Assembly: GCA_964557575.1 (NCBI GenBank)
Contig: CAZLBC010000005.1
Coordinates: 53,520-117,519, forward strand
DNA length: 64,000 bases
Reading direction: 5' to 3'
Source: CAZLBC01 sp964557575
GTDB lineage: Bacteria > Planctomycetota > Phycisphaerae > SM23-33
The translations under genes were made by a program, and so were the position numbers. Below, piece after piece: positions 1-8,558 of this stretch. A model generated the notes under the pieces. That model made no database searches, was not told the DNA's origin, and saw only the letters and a list, made by a program, of their open reading frames with translations. The stretch's first letter is position 1. Each line of letters opens with the position of its first letter.

Positions 1-789
1 GCCCTCGAGCTGCTCGGGAAGTACTTCGAGGCCCAGCACCCCGTCGGGGCGGCGCTGGCCTGTGCGTGGCTGGTATCCGTCGCGCTGCTGCCGCTGGTCC
101 GCCCGGCCGTCCTGCGGAACAACGTCGTCCGCATCACCGACCGGGGCGGGGTCCTCCTCCTTGTTCTCTGGCTGCTTGTCGTCCCCCCGGTCGTCCTTCA
201 CTATCTCCGCACCGGGGCGCTGTCACACCGCTACCTGTTCCTGCCGGCCGCCGCGATGGCGGGGGCGGCCGGGGCGGGCCTCGCCGGCATCTGCCGCGCC
301 GGGGAGACGTTTCTCGCCGAACGCCGCGCGTCACGGGCGGCGCGTCTGTTGCTGCCCGCCGTGACCGTCATCCTCGCCGCGCTGGTGCTGATCGACGGCT
401 GCGATCCGCTCCACGCCGGGGCGCTGGCGGAAAAGAGGGCCGGCGAATACCTGGCCGGGGAAGCAGATGACAACACCCGGCTCTTCACGGACAGCCGGGT
501 CATTCGCTACTACAGCGACCTGTCGCGGGAACGGGTCACGACGCTGCGCGGCAGGCACTTTGTGGCGTTAAAGAAAGGCAAAAAGAGCCGGTTGGAGATT
601 CTCACCGCGTATTTGGCCGAGGGTCACGGCACGTTCGACTACTGCGCGGTACGCGCAGAAAGCGGGGACGGTGGAAACGCCGCCGAGATACGTGAACTGT
701 TCTCCGCCGCGGGGTACCGGGAATCGAACTGTTTCCCGGATGAAGCCGGGGACGACGCTGTCCTGATATTTCAGAAAAACCCGTCGTAA
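1..789 (+). CDS. C-terminal part of a GT-C (GT39-like) membrane glycosyltransferase
   Basis: The frame is open from the first base to the TAA at 787-789, so the gene starts outside the window and 262 residues are visible. The visible part begins with hydrophobic segments (about residues 15-35 and 50-70). A short stretch reading SHRYLFLPAAAMAG follows, which resembles the R-Y-L-P signature near the last helices of dolichyl-phosphate-mannose-type (GT39/PMT, ArnT) transferases. One more helix (about 105-125) leads into a soluble C-terminal domain of about 130 residues. Family knowledge says such enzymes move a sugar from a polyprenyl-phosphate carrier to an acceptor outside the inner membrane. 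Donor and acceptor cannot be told from the sequence. The next gene is on the other strand. Confidence 0.7.
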   Translation, partial: ALELLGKYFEAQHPVGAALACAWLVSVALLPLVRPAVLRNNVVRITDRGGVLLLVLWLLVVPPVVLHYLRTGALSHRYLFLPAAAMAGAAGAGLAGICRAGETFLAERRASRAARLLLPAVTVILAALVLIDGCDPLHAGALAEKRAGEYLAGEADDNTRLFTDSRVIRYYSDLSRERVTTLRGRHFVALKKGKKSRLEILTAYLAEGHGTFDYCAVRAESGDGGNAAEIRELFSAAGYRESNCFPDEAGDDAVLIFQKNPS

Positions 790-875
790 ACATCACGATC
801 GCCGATGCAGCCGGACGCAGAGACACGGTACACAGGCCGCCCGCAGCCGGCGTGAATTGTCAACCGGCTGCCAAA

Positions 876-906
876 TAAAAAAAGGCATGGCCGCTAAGCC
901 ATGCCT
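876..906 (-). terminator. Intrinsic terminator downstream of alr
   Basis: A 9-bp perfect stem (883-891 with 898-906, loop CGCTAA) is followed on the minus strand by a run of seven T (877-883 read in reverse). It lies 128 bp past the alr stop codon. A second 8-bp stem without a T tract (843-850 with 864-871) sits beside it and might end transcription of the plus-strand gene before it. Nothing else is visible in the 244-bp gap. Confidence 0.7.
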
Positions 907-1033
907 GTAGTCTCCGCCGCGTGGGGGGGGACGCGACGAAGAAGTATGATGATACCGATTATGAGGGTTTTGTCAAGTACCGGAGAAAGGATTTCGACGG
1001 GGTGGATAATCGGGCGAAATCGGCGGAGCGGGG

Positions 1034-2233
1034 TTAGTCGACGAGGAAGCGCCGGACGCGGGTGCCGAGTCGGCAGGCCAGTTCGTAGGGAATGGTACCC
1101 GCGCGTTCGGCGAGATTCTCGAGCGAGTGCGGGTCGCCGGGGTCGGGGGAAATGATCTCGACCGGGTCGCCGACACCGGCGGCGGGACAATCGGTCAGGT
1201 CCACAATCGTCTGGTCCATCGATATCCGTCCCCGCACGTTGACCAGGGTGTCGCGGACCCGCATGACCGCCCGGTTGCCGAGAGACCGCAGGTATCCGTC
1301 GCCGTATCCCACCGGCACCAGCCCCAGCCGCGACGGGCGGTCGAAGGTCCACGTGTGACCGTAACCGCACCGGGTCCCCGCCGGTACATCCTTGACCTGC
1401 ATCAGGTGGGCGGTGAGCCGCAGGGACGGCTTGAGAGACACCCGGTTGAGCATCTCCCCGGACGGCTGGTACCCGTACAGGGCTATGCCCGGCCTGACCA
1501 TGTCGTAACGGGAGTCGGGCAGGTCTATGATCGCCGCCGAGTTGGCCACGTGGCGGATGATGTGCGGGCCCACGCCGCACCGGTCAAGGACCTCCTCGAA
1601 GCACGCGATCTGCGCCAGGGCGGCCTCCTTCGATGCCTCGTCGGCCGTCGCCAAATGGGTATAGATGCCGGTCAGCCGCAGCGCGGGGTCCAGGCGTATC
1701 TCCTGCAGGAGCGAAAAGGCCCGCTCCGGCCGGACCCCCGACCGGGTCATGCCGGTATCCACGCAGACGTGTATTTTCGCGTCGAGGTCGGTCCGCCGGG
1801 TGGCCGTGGTCAGGACGTCCAGTTCCCACCGGGAGGTAACCGTCAGCGTCACCCGCTTGCGGAGCAGTTCGTCCATCGTCTCGGCCAGTCCCGCCTCTCC
1901 CATGCGGGTGCAGGCCGAGAAAAAGACGAGGACGGGGCCCTCGTAACCCGCTTCCCTGATGCCCAGGGCCTCGGCGGGGGTGGCCACGGCGACCCAGTCC
2001 GCCGCCGCGGCGATAACGGGAAGCAACAGATCCTGCCCGTGCCCGTAGCAGTTGCTCTTGATAACCGCGCAGAGGAGGGTGTCCGAACCGATCCTCTTTT
2101 TCAATTCACGGAGGTTGTGTTCAATCGCCGCGCGCGATATTTCCGCCCTGATGTAGTTGTGAATGCCGGATCCTTCAACACAGTCGGATTCGCCGGCGGC
2201 GGCGGCAAGTGAGCTGTTGTTATCCTTCTCCAT
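1034..2233 (-). CDS. alr: Alanine racemase
   Basis: This PLP enzyme interconverts L- and D-alanine in the cytoplasm and supplies D-Ala for peptidoglycan. The protein has 399 residues, slightly longer than the usual 360-380 because of a poorly conserved N-terminal extension of about 27 residues. The PLP lysine is K59 in the motif VIKSNCYGHG (the usual form has A-N-A-Y). The second catalytic residue, Tyr, is Y291 in TRCGYGHTW. Other family blocks are CVDTGMTRSG (157-166), RPGIALYG (247-254) and GRISMDQ (335-341). A later start near residue 28 cannot be excluded. The gene is divergent from asd with a 178-bp shared upstream region, and a clear terminator follows it. Confidence 0.95.
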   Translation of the reverse strand: MEKDNNSSLAAAAGESDCVEGSGIHNYIRAEISRAAIEHNLRELKKRIGSDTLLCAVIKSNCYGHGQDLLLPVIAAAADWVAVATPAEALGIREAGYEGPVLVFFSACTRMGEAGLAETMDELLRKRVTLTVTSRWELDVLTTATRRTDLDAKIHVCVDTGMTRSGVRPERAFSLLQEIRLDPALRLTGIYTHLATADEASKEAALAQIACFEEVLDRCGVGPHIIRHVANSAAIIDLPDSRYDMVRPGIALYGYQPSGEMLNRVSLKPSLRLTAHLMQVKDVPAGTRCGYGHTWTFDRPSRLGLVPVGYGDGYLRSLGNRAVMRVRDTLVNVRGRISMDQTIVDLTDCPAAGVGDPVEIISPDPGDPHSLENLAERAGTIPYELACRLGTRVRRFLVD

Positions 2234-2327
2234 TGTTCAAATGGTATATATTTCGCCGGGCATGACAAGAAAATTGAACCGCCGACCGCGTTTTGCCGGC
2301 AGCGGGGCATTTACCCGCCGCCGACGG

Positions 2328-2355
2328 TTGCGTTTACGGTTTTTTCTTGTACAGT
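2328..2355 (+). promoter_or_regulatory. Possible promoter of the asd operon
   Basis: TTGCGT (2328-2333) and TACAGT (2350-2355) are 16 bp apart and lie about 57 bp before the asd start, in the divergent alr/asd gap. The match to a housekeeping promoter is only partial. Confidence 0.3.
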
Positions 2356-2411
2356 ATCGGCCGTTACGGACAAAACACTGTTTTTCACCGACAACAGATG
2401 AAGGAATACCG

Positions 2412-3410
2412 ATGAGCAGACACACGGCGATCATGGGCGCGACCGGCGCGGTCGGGACCGAAATGCTGAAGATCCTGGAACAGCGGGCGTTTCCGCTGGA
2501 CAGCCTGAAACTCCTGGCCTCGGAACGGTCCGCGGGAAACAAGATACCCTTCCGCGGCGAAGAACTGACCGTGGAACTCCTGACCGCGGAAAGCTTCGAC
2601 GGCGTCGATCTGGTGCTCGCCTCGGCGGGCGGGTCCCTGTCGAAGCAATTCAACCCCGTCGCGGTGGCTGCCGGCGCGGTGGTGGTCGACAACACCTCGG
2701 CATTCCGCATGGACCCGGAGACCCCGCTGGTGATTCCGGAGGTCAACCCCGGCGATATACAACAGCACACGGGCATCATCGCGAACCCCAACTGCTCGAC
2801 CATCATCATGAACGTCCCGGTATGGCCCCTTCACGCGGTCAACCCGGTCAGGAGGATCGTGGTCAGCACCTACCAGGCGGCCAGCGGCGCCGGGGCGGCC
2901 GCCATGGCCGAACTCCGCGCGGGATCCGTGGCGTTTCTCGCCGGCGAGCCCTTCGAGCCGACGGTCCTGCCCCACCCGGCGGCCTTCAACGTCTTCAGCC
3001 ACAACTCGGCCGTCGGCCCCGCGGGCTACAACACCGAGGAGATGAAGATGGTCAACGAGACCCGCAAGATATTCCACTGCCCCGACATCCGGGTGGCGGC
3101 GACCTGCGTGCGGGTGCCGGTGATGCGGGCCCACAGCGAGTCGATCAACATCGAGTTCACCGAGCCGATCGAGGAAGAGACGGTCCGGGAGATCCTGGCG
3201 GCGGCGCCGGGTATCCGGATCGTCGACGACCGCGTCAATTCGTACTTCCCCATGCCCCTCGACGCCTCCGACGAGGACGACATCCTCGTGGGCCGGATCC
3301 GCCGGGATATCAGCATGCCCGGCGGCCGGGGCATCGAGATGTTCGTCTCCGGCGACCAGATTCGGAAAGGCGCGGCGCTGAACGCCGTCCAGATCGCGGA
3401 GATGCTGTAA
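2412..3410 (+). CDS. asd: Aspartate-semialdehyde dehydrogenase
   Basis: This enzyme reduces L-aspartyl-4-phosphate to aspartate semialdehyde with NADPH, a branch point for lysine, diaminopimelate, threonine and methionine. The 332-residue protein matches the family length. The N-terminal dinucleotide-binding loop reads GATGAVGTEML (9-19). The active-site cysteine is C128 in ANPNCST, the Y-Q-A-A-S-G-A-G block is at about 154-161, and the acid/base His is H241. ATG 2412 was chosen because AAGGA lies 5-6 bases upstream and the Rossmann fold starts directly. It is the first gene of a plus-strand run with the ABC transporter genes 44 bp downstream. Together with alr it supplies cell-wall precursors. 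Confidence 0.96.
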   Translation: MSRHTAIMGATGAVGTEMLKILEQRAFPLDSLKLLASERSAGNKIPFRGEELTVELLTAESFDGVDLVLASAGGSLSKQFNPVAVAAGAVVVDNTSAFRMDPETPLVIPEVNPGDIQQHTGIIANPNCSTIIMNVPVWPLHAVNPVRRIVVSTYQAASGAGAAAMAELRAGSVAFLAGEPFEPTVLPHPAAFNVFSHNSAVGPAGYNTEEMKMVNETRKIFHCPDIRVAATCVRVPVMRAHSESINIEFTEPIEEETVREILAAAPGIRIVDDRVNSYFPMPLDASDEDDILVGRIRRDISMPGGRGIEMFVSGDQIRKGAALNAVQIAEML

Positions 3411-3454
3411 CCGCCGGGGCGGGGGTACGCGGTACGGACCGGAGAAGGCGGGAT

Positions 3455-4414
3455 ATGGAGTATGCCATAGATCTCAGGGACGTCGCGAAGATATACCGGC
3501 GCAGGGTCGAGGCCCTCACGGGTATCGCGATCCGCGTACGGCCGGGCGAGATCTTCGGGTTGCTCGGCCCCAACGGGGCGGGCAAGACCACGCTGGTGAA
3601 GATCATGACCGCGCTGGTCAAACCGACCCGCGCGGCGGGGACGGTTTTGGACAAACCCCTCGCGCACCGGGGGACGATGGCGCGCGTCGGCTACCTTCCC
3701 GAGAATATCCGGTTCCCCGCGTACTTCACCGGCCGCCAGGCCATGGCATACTACGCGGCCCTCTCCCGGGTCGACCGGGCGACCCGAAAACGGCGGTCGG
3801 CCGAACTCCTCGAGCGCGTCGGGCTCAAAGACTGGGCCGACGCGAAGGTGAAGACCTACTCGAAGGGTATGCAGCAGCGGCTGGGGATCGCCCAGGCCCT
3901 GGTCAACGCGCCCGCGCTGGTCATCCTCGACGAACCGACCGACGGCCTCGATCCGATCGGGCGCCGGCAGATACGCGACCTGCTGGCGGAACTCAAAGAG
4001 GGCAACACGACGGTCTTCATCAACAGCCACCTGCTCAGCGAACTGGAGCGGGTATGCGACCGGGCGGCCATTCTCGTCGGGGGAACAGTCCGGCTTCAGG
4101 GAACGCTCGAAAAACTGACGGAAAAGGACAGCTACTACGAGATCCGCTTCGCCGACGGCCGCGGCGGCCGGGGCGCCCGCGACGCGCTCGGCGCGGCGCA
4201 TATCGATGCCGCGATCGAAACGACTGACGACGGCGTCAGGGTGTTCGCCGCCGATCCGGCGGCGATCCAGCCGGTTATCGACATCCTCCGGAGGGCGGGG
4301 GCCGAGATTCACGCGATCACGCCGGTCAGAAAAACGCTCGAGGATCTCCTCGTCGACGAGGTCGGTCAGCCGGCCCCGCCGCCCCTGCCGGGCAAAAAGG
4401 AGGCGGGCGCATGA
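3455..4414 (+). CDS. ABC transporter ATP-binding protein (ABC-2 type)
   Basis: A 319-residue ATPase subunit. Walker A GPNGAGKT is at 38-45, the signature YSKGMQQR at 135-142, Walker B LVILDEP at 155-161, and the H-loop at 191-192. The domain is followed by about 95 extra residues typical of the CcmA/NatA/DrrA type that pairs with ABC-2 permeases. The stop overlaps the start of the permease gene (ATGA at 4411-4414), so the two are translationally coupled. The substrate is unknown. Family members export antibiotics, lipids or Na+, or act in cell-surface assembly. GGAGAAGG before the ATG serves as the ribosome site. Confidence 0.92.
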   Translation: MEYAIDLRDVAKIYRRRVEALTGIAIRVRPGEIFGLLGPNGAGKTTLVKIMTALVKPTRAAGTVLDKPLAHRGTMARVGYLPENIRFPAYFTGRQAMAYYAALSRVDRATRKRRSAELLERVGLKDWADAKVKTYSKGMQQRLGIAQALVNAPALVILDEPTDGLDPIGRRQIRDLLAELKEGNTTVFINSHLLSELERVCDRAAILVGGTVRLQGTLEKLTEKDSYYEIRFADGRGGRGARDALGAAHIDAAIETTDDGVRVFAADPAAIQPVIDILRRAGAEIHAITPVRKTLEDLLVDEVGQPAPPPLPGKKEAGA

Positions 4415-5433
4415 GCCGGACCGGGGCGCTGTTCTACGGGGCGTACCGGCAACTGAACGCCCGGAAGCTGTTCTGGATCACCCTGGGGATCTCGGGACTG
4501 GTAGTGGTGCTCATCGGGGCGCTCGGGATCGACGAGGACGGGGTGCACCTGTTTTCGATGCACCCGGCGTCCACCGGCACCGAAACCATGTCCCCGGAGG
4601 TGTTCTACAAGTCGCTGTTTTCCTCCCTGGGGATCGGCATCTGGCTGTCGTGGATCGCCGCGATACTCGCGCTGGTGTCGACGGCGGGTATCTTTCCGGA
4701 CATGATCAACGGCGGGGGAATCGACCTGCTGCTGTGCCGGCCCGTCTCCCGTTTCCGGCTCTTCCTGACCCAGTACCTCGGGGGGCTGCTGTTCGTGGTG
4801 CTCCAGGTCGGACTGTTCACGGCCGCCTCGTTCCTCGTCATCGGCATTCGCGGCGGGGCGTGGGAACCGGCCCTCTTCCTGGCGATTCCCCTGGTGACCT
4901 GCTTTTTCAGTTACCTCTACGCGGTCTGCGTCCTGCTCGGCGTCCTGACCCGATCGACGCTCGCGGCCGTGTTGCTCACGATACTTTTCTGGTTCCTGTT
5001 GTGGGTCGCCGGTTCCGTGGAAGACGGATGCGCCACCGCCGCCGTCATGGCCGCGTTTGAAAACGAACGACTCGAAGAAGATATCAAGAAACGCGAAACC
5101 GACGCGGACGACCCCCTGGAACAGGCGGAACTCGCCGCAAAAATTCACCGGCGCGATCAGAATCGCCGGACCCTGAAGACCGTCAAACAGATCGGGGGCA
5201 TCTTCCAAAACATCAACGCGTTCCTGCCGAAGACCGGCCGGACGATCGCCCTCCTCCAGCGCTGGCTCATCAGCCTGGCCGATCTCCCGGATATCAAGGA
5301 TGACTCCTTCGAGCAGCGGCTGATCAGGAAACAGCGCAGCCGCAGCGCCGTCTTCATCATCGGCACTTCCCTGGCCTTCGAGGCGGTGGTCCTCCTGCTG
5401 GGGGCCTGGGTGTTCTGCCGCCGGGATTACTGA
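4411..5433 (+). CDS. ABC-2 type transporter permease
   Basis: A 340-residue membrane protein. Hydrophobic segments are at about residues 20-40, 74-96, 122-146, 155-180, 185-202 and 312-334, giving six helices as expected for an ABC-2 permease. Between helices 5 and 6 lies a charged, probably coiled-coil stretch (about 212-262) rich in E, K and R that may be a cytoplasmic regulatory loop. Together with the upstream ATPase it should form one exporter. ATG overlaps the preceding TGA. The substrate cannot be inferred. Confidence 0.85.
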   Translation: MSRTGALFYGAYRQLNARKLFWITLGISGLVVVLIGALGIDEDGVHLFSMHPASTGTETMSPEVFYKSLFSSLGIGIWLSWIAAILALVSTAGIFPDMINGGGIDLLLCRPVSRFRLFLTQYLGGLLFVVLQVGLFTAASFLVIGIRGGAWEPALFLAIPLVTCFFSYLYAVCVLLGVLTRSTLAAVLLTILFWFLLWVAGSVEDGCATAAVMAAFENERLEEDIKKRETDADDPLEQAELAAKIHRRDQNRRTLKTVKQIGGIFQNINAFLPKTGRTIALLQRWLISLADLPDIKDDSFEQRLIRKQRSRSAVFIIGTSLAFEAVVLLLGAWVFCRRDY

Positions 5434-5519
5434 GGCCGGGAGAGGAATCACGGTGATCGGACCATCGGGTACCTCCTTTAAATCAACACCATATGCGTGT
5501 ATAGTAGTAATATAGCATC

Positions 5520-6353
5520 ATGCCGGTAAGAATACTCATACTCGGAAACCGCGACAAGCCCGCCGCCTGGGACCGGATCGACGCGCTGCGTGAGTGGATC
5601 GCCGGGCGCGGCGAAATCATCGGGGTCCATTCCCACCGGCAGGTCCCCCCGGACGCGGCGGCCGGGGCCGATCTCTGCGTGATCTTCGGCGGCGACGGGA
5701 CGCTCCTGTCGGTCGCCCGGGATCTGGTCGAACACGGGGTGCCCATCCTGGGAGTCAACGTCGGCAAGCTCGGGTTCCTCGCCGGCTTTACCGTCGACGA
5801 TTTCAAGTCGCACCTCGACGACATACTCGCCGGCGACATGCCCTGCGAAGAGCGGCTCATGTTCTCGGTACGCCTGTCCACGGACAGCGCATCGACCTTT
5901 CACGCCGCCAACGACGTGGCGGTTATCGCGGGCGAACCATTCCGGATGATCGACCTCTGCGTGCACCAGGGCAGCCGCTGCATCGCCCAGTACCTCGGCG
6001 ACGGCCTGGTGGTATCGACCCCGACCGGCTCGACCGGCTACAGCCTCTCGGCGGGCGGGCCGATCCTCCAGCCCGGCGTCAACGCGATCGTCATCACCCC
6101 CGTATCTGCCCACGCCCTCTCGCTGCGCCCCATGGTGGTGTGCCCGGAGACCCCGCTGACCATCACCGCGACGGACGTCAACCCCGGTACCACGATGACG
6201 ATCGACGGCCAGATCCGCCGTCCGCTGCGGGAAGGCGCATCCGTGGATATCACGGTCTCGGAAAAGGTGCTGCGGATCGTCCGCCACCCCGACCACGAGT
6301 ATTTCGAGACCCTCGCGGAAAAATTGCACTGGGGACGCAGCCCCCACCACTGA
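5520..6353 (+). CDS. nadK: NAD kinase
   Basis: It phosphorylates NAD+ to NADP+ in the cytoplasm. The 277-residue protein has the diagnostic GGDG at 57-60 with the catalytic Asp, the N-D pair at 131-132 (most homologues have N-E), and the long glycine-rich block DGLVVSTPTGSTGYSLSAGG (161-180). The C-terminal part is all-beta as in the family. The start codon has no good ribosome site. A TATAGT about 15 bases upstream of the ATG hints at a very short leader, but this is weak. The gene is 86 bp after the ABC permease and convergent with ybeY. Confidence 0.96.
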   Translation: MPVRILILGNRDKPAAWDRIDALREWIAGRGEIIGVHSHRQVPPDAAAGADLCVIFGGDGTLLSVARDLVEHGVPILGVNVGKLGFLAGFTVDDFKSHLDDILAGDMPCEERLMFSVRLSTDSASTFHAANDVAVIAGEPFRMIDLCVHQGSRCIAQYLGDGLVVSTPTGSTGYSLSAGGPILQPGVNAIVITPVSAHALSLRPMVVCPETPLTITATDVNPGTTMTIDGQIRRPLREGASVDITVSEKVLRIVRHPDHEYFETLAEKLHWGRSPHH

Positions 6354-6383
6354 GAAGGCGGCGCCGTTCGGCGTCGACCACGG

Positions 6384-6420
6384 GCGGGTAACGGGCTACC
6401 CGCGGTTCCCGCGTTTTTTT
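6384..6420 (+). terminator. Probable terminator after nadK
   Basis: A 7-bp stem (6384-6390 with 6397-6403) and an overlapping 5-bp stem (6401-6405 with 6409-6413) are followed by seven T at 6414-6420. It overlaps the 3' end of the convergent ybeY gene. Confidence 0.45.
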
Positions 6421-6968
6421 CGCGCGCCCTCGTCGCGGCGGCCGGCCTTCGCGGACCCGTCGGTGTCCTCCCGGGCGCGCCCTTCGCGGGCCTTCCGGAG
6501 CGCGCGGCGATATTCCGCCAGGAAGTCGTCCAGGAGGTTCTCCTGCGCGAGGTACATCTCGGCGGCGTCCGCGGCCGTCCGGTCGTCGTAGCCGATGAGG
6601 TGCAGCAGGCCGTGGACCACGTACAGCATCAGTTCCCACTGGACCCCGTGGCCCCGCGCCGCCGCCTCCCGTACCGCGACCTGTCCGCAGACGATGATCT
6701 GTGCGCTCAGCGGGGCGCCGGGGCCCCCGGACAGGTCGAAACTGATCACGTCGGTCGAGCCGGCGCAACCGAGGTAGCGGCGGTTGTATGCCGCGATCTT
6801 CCGGGAGTCCACCACCGCGACGTCCACGTCGTGAACCGGCCGCTCGCTCGCGGCGGCGAGGTACTCGACCAGGGCGAACAGCCGTTTCCGGGGCACGCGC
6901 AGGTGCTTCGTGCCCGACGTGATCGTGACGTAGAGCGCGGGTTTTCGGCTGCGTTTATTGCGGGCCAT
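6396..6968 (-). CDS. ybeY: YbeY-family endoribonuclease (rRNA maturation)
   Basis: YbeY is a zinc-dependent endonuclease involved in 16S rRNA processing and ribosome quality control. The protein has 190 residues from ATG 6968; a GTG at 7007 would add 13. The metal motif reads HGLLHLIGYDD at 119-129: the first two His are kept, but the third His of the usual H-x3-H-x5-H is Asp (residue 129). The block STDVISFDLS (71-80) is also typical. The C-terminal 40 residues are charged and low-complexity, unlike compact homologues. It is convergent with nadK. Confidence 0.88.
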   Translation of the reverse strand: MARNKRSRKPALYVTITSGTKHLRVPRKRLFALVEYLAAASERPVHDVDVAVVDSRKIAAYNRRYLGCAGSTDVISFDLSGGPGAPLSAQIIVCGQVAVREAAARGHGVQWELMLYVVHGLLHLIGYDDRTAADAAEMYLAQENLLDDFLAEYRRALRKAREGRAREDTDGSAKAGRRDEGARKKRGNRG

Positions 6969-7051
6969 AGGTGCGAGGATAGGTATTCTCCCGGCCGGTT
7001 TCAACACGCCGTCTTGGCAAAACGGGCGCGCTGCAGTAGATTAGTGCTCCC

Positions 7052-8554
7052 GTGTCCGGAAATAACGAACAGTCCCGGCTGCCCTTCCGGTGGACCCGTC
7101 CTCCGGATCCCCGAAAAAAGCGCCTGGTGCGCGCCCTGCGGGTCGCGGTCTGCGCCGCCTTCGTCGCCGCCCTGCTGGTTCCGGCCGTGCAGCTCCAGGT
7201 ACTTCACGTCAGGAACCGTCTCGCCGACGACGCCAAGGAATACAAGGGCGCGCAGGCCCGCTGGTCGGTCGCCGCCCGGCGCATGTGGGCCGGAGACAAC
7301 ATCTACCGCTCGATTCCGGAGATCGTCGAACTGAAAGAGGCGGGGAAGATTCCGCGGGGGAAACGGGCGGTCGCGCTCCACCCCAACATGCCCTTCACGG
7401 TCATCCTTCTCTCGGCCTTCGCCTACCTCCCCTGGTGGCTCGGCCCGCTCCTCTTTACCGTGCTGAAGCTGGCGGTCGTGGTCCTCGCGGTGTTCGCCGC
7501 AATCGCCGTCTGCAACCACGAGGACCGCAAGATGCCGGCGTGGGTGGCGGCCCTGGGCGTCGCCTGGGGCCTGGCGATGATCGTCAGTGACATCCAGCAT
7601 GCCAACCTCAACTGCTTTTCGCTGGGGGCCATCGTCCTGCACCTCTGGCTCTACCGCCGGGGCAGGGACGCGGCGGCCGGGGGGGCGCTGGCCCTGGCGA
7701 TATGCCTGAAGATGACTCCCGCCCTCTTCCTGCTCTACTGGCTCTACCAGCGGAACGGGAAACTGCTCGGCGGCTGCCTGGCGGCCCTGGTATTGGCCGT
7801 CGCGGTCGTCCCCGCGGCGGCCATCGGGCCCGACCGCGCCGTCGAACTCACGGGGACCTGGATGCGGAACCTGGTCATCGAGGGGGCGGGCGGGGCGTGG
7901 TACCCGGTGCACATCAACCAGAGCCTGCAGGGCGTCCTGAGCCGCTACTTCGTGGGCCCCCCGCACCCGGGCGGCAATATCTTCTGGGATGCCGATTCCA
8001 ATCCCTACGCGTACCAGCAGCAGTTCGCCTGGATCACGATCGTCGACCTGGGGCCGGCGGCGACCCGCCGGCTGATACTCGCCTGCGGGGCGGCGATAAC
8101 GGCCGCCATGGCATGGGCCGTGGGCCTGCGGAAGCTCCCCCGCCGCGACGGGCGGCGGGGCCTGCACTACGGGATCGTCGTGGCGGGCATGATGATCCTG
8201 AACCAGCGGACCTGGGACCACCACGCGGCCGTCCTGCTGCCCGCTTACATCGCCGCCTGGCAGGCGATCGGGTTCGGGCGGTTTTCCCGCCGGGCGCGAA
8301 AGCTGCTTTTCGGCGGGCTGATGCTCGCCGGCCTGCTGGTGTGGCTCAGCGCCGGTGAACTCCTGGAGGTCTACGCACGGTTGCTCGGGTTCCCGGACGA
8401 GGACCGGGGCGCCGACGTCCTCCTGGCCTGGGGCCCGCGGTTCTACGCGTTTCTCATCCTGTTTCTCGTGCTGACAGCACTGGCCGCGCTGCTCCGGCGC
8501 GCTGAACCGCCCTACGCCCGGAATCGGCAGACGCTCTCGGGGCCGCCGGCGTGA
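7052..8554 (+). CDS. GT87-like (DUF2029) membrane glycosyltransferase
   Basis: A 500-residue polytopic protein with a basic N-terminus and about ten hydrophobic segments. The first loop holds a short block with RMWAGDNIYRS, and the second part has TPALFLLYWLYQRNGKLLGG. This pattern (K-M-T-P-A-L-F-L-L-Y followed by R-R/K) is characteristic of the GT87 polyprenyl-phosphate mannosyltransferase family (DUF2029). Family members transfer a hexose from a lipid carrier on the periplasmic side. The start is GTG with no clear ribosome site. The gene is divergent from ybeY (83 bp) and 4 bp before the TauE/SafE gene. Confidence 0.75.
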   Translation: MSGNNEQSRLPFRWTRPPDPRKKRLVRALRVAVCAAFVAALLVPAVQLQVLHVRNRLADDAKEYKGAQARWSVAARRMWAGDNIYRSIPEIVELKEAGKIPRGKRAVALHPNMPFTVILLSAFAYLPWWLGPLLFTVLKLAVVVLAVFAAIAVCNHEDRKMPAWVAALGVAWGLAMIVSDIQHANLNCFSLGAIVLHLWLYRRGRDAAAGGALALAICLKMTPALFLLYWLYQRNGKLLGGCLAALVLAVAVVPAAAIGPDRAVELTGTWMRNLVIEGAGGAWYPVHINQSLQGVLSRYFVGPPHPGGNIFWDADSNPYAYQQQFAWITIVDLGPAATRRLILACGAAITAAMAWAVGLRKLPRRDGRRGLHYGIVVAGMMILNQRTWDHHAAVLLPAYIAAWQAIGFGRFSRRARKLLFGGLMLAGLLVWLSAGELLEVYARLLGFPDEDRGADVLLAWGPRFYAFLILFLVLTALAALLRRAEPPYARNRQTLSGPPA

Positions 8555-8558
8555 GGAC

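Noticed and set aside
842..871. 8-bp hairpin as a terminator for the plus-strand gene
   Set aside because: No T tract follows on the plus strand, so it was only mentioned beside the alr terminator.
2163..3410. Longer asd reading frame starting at 2163
   Set aside because: The first 83 codons overlap alr and the promoter region and match no family; ATG 2412 begins the Rossmann motif and has a ribosome site.
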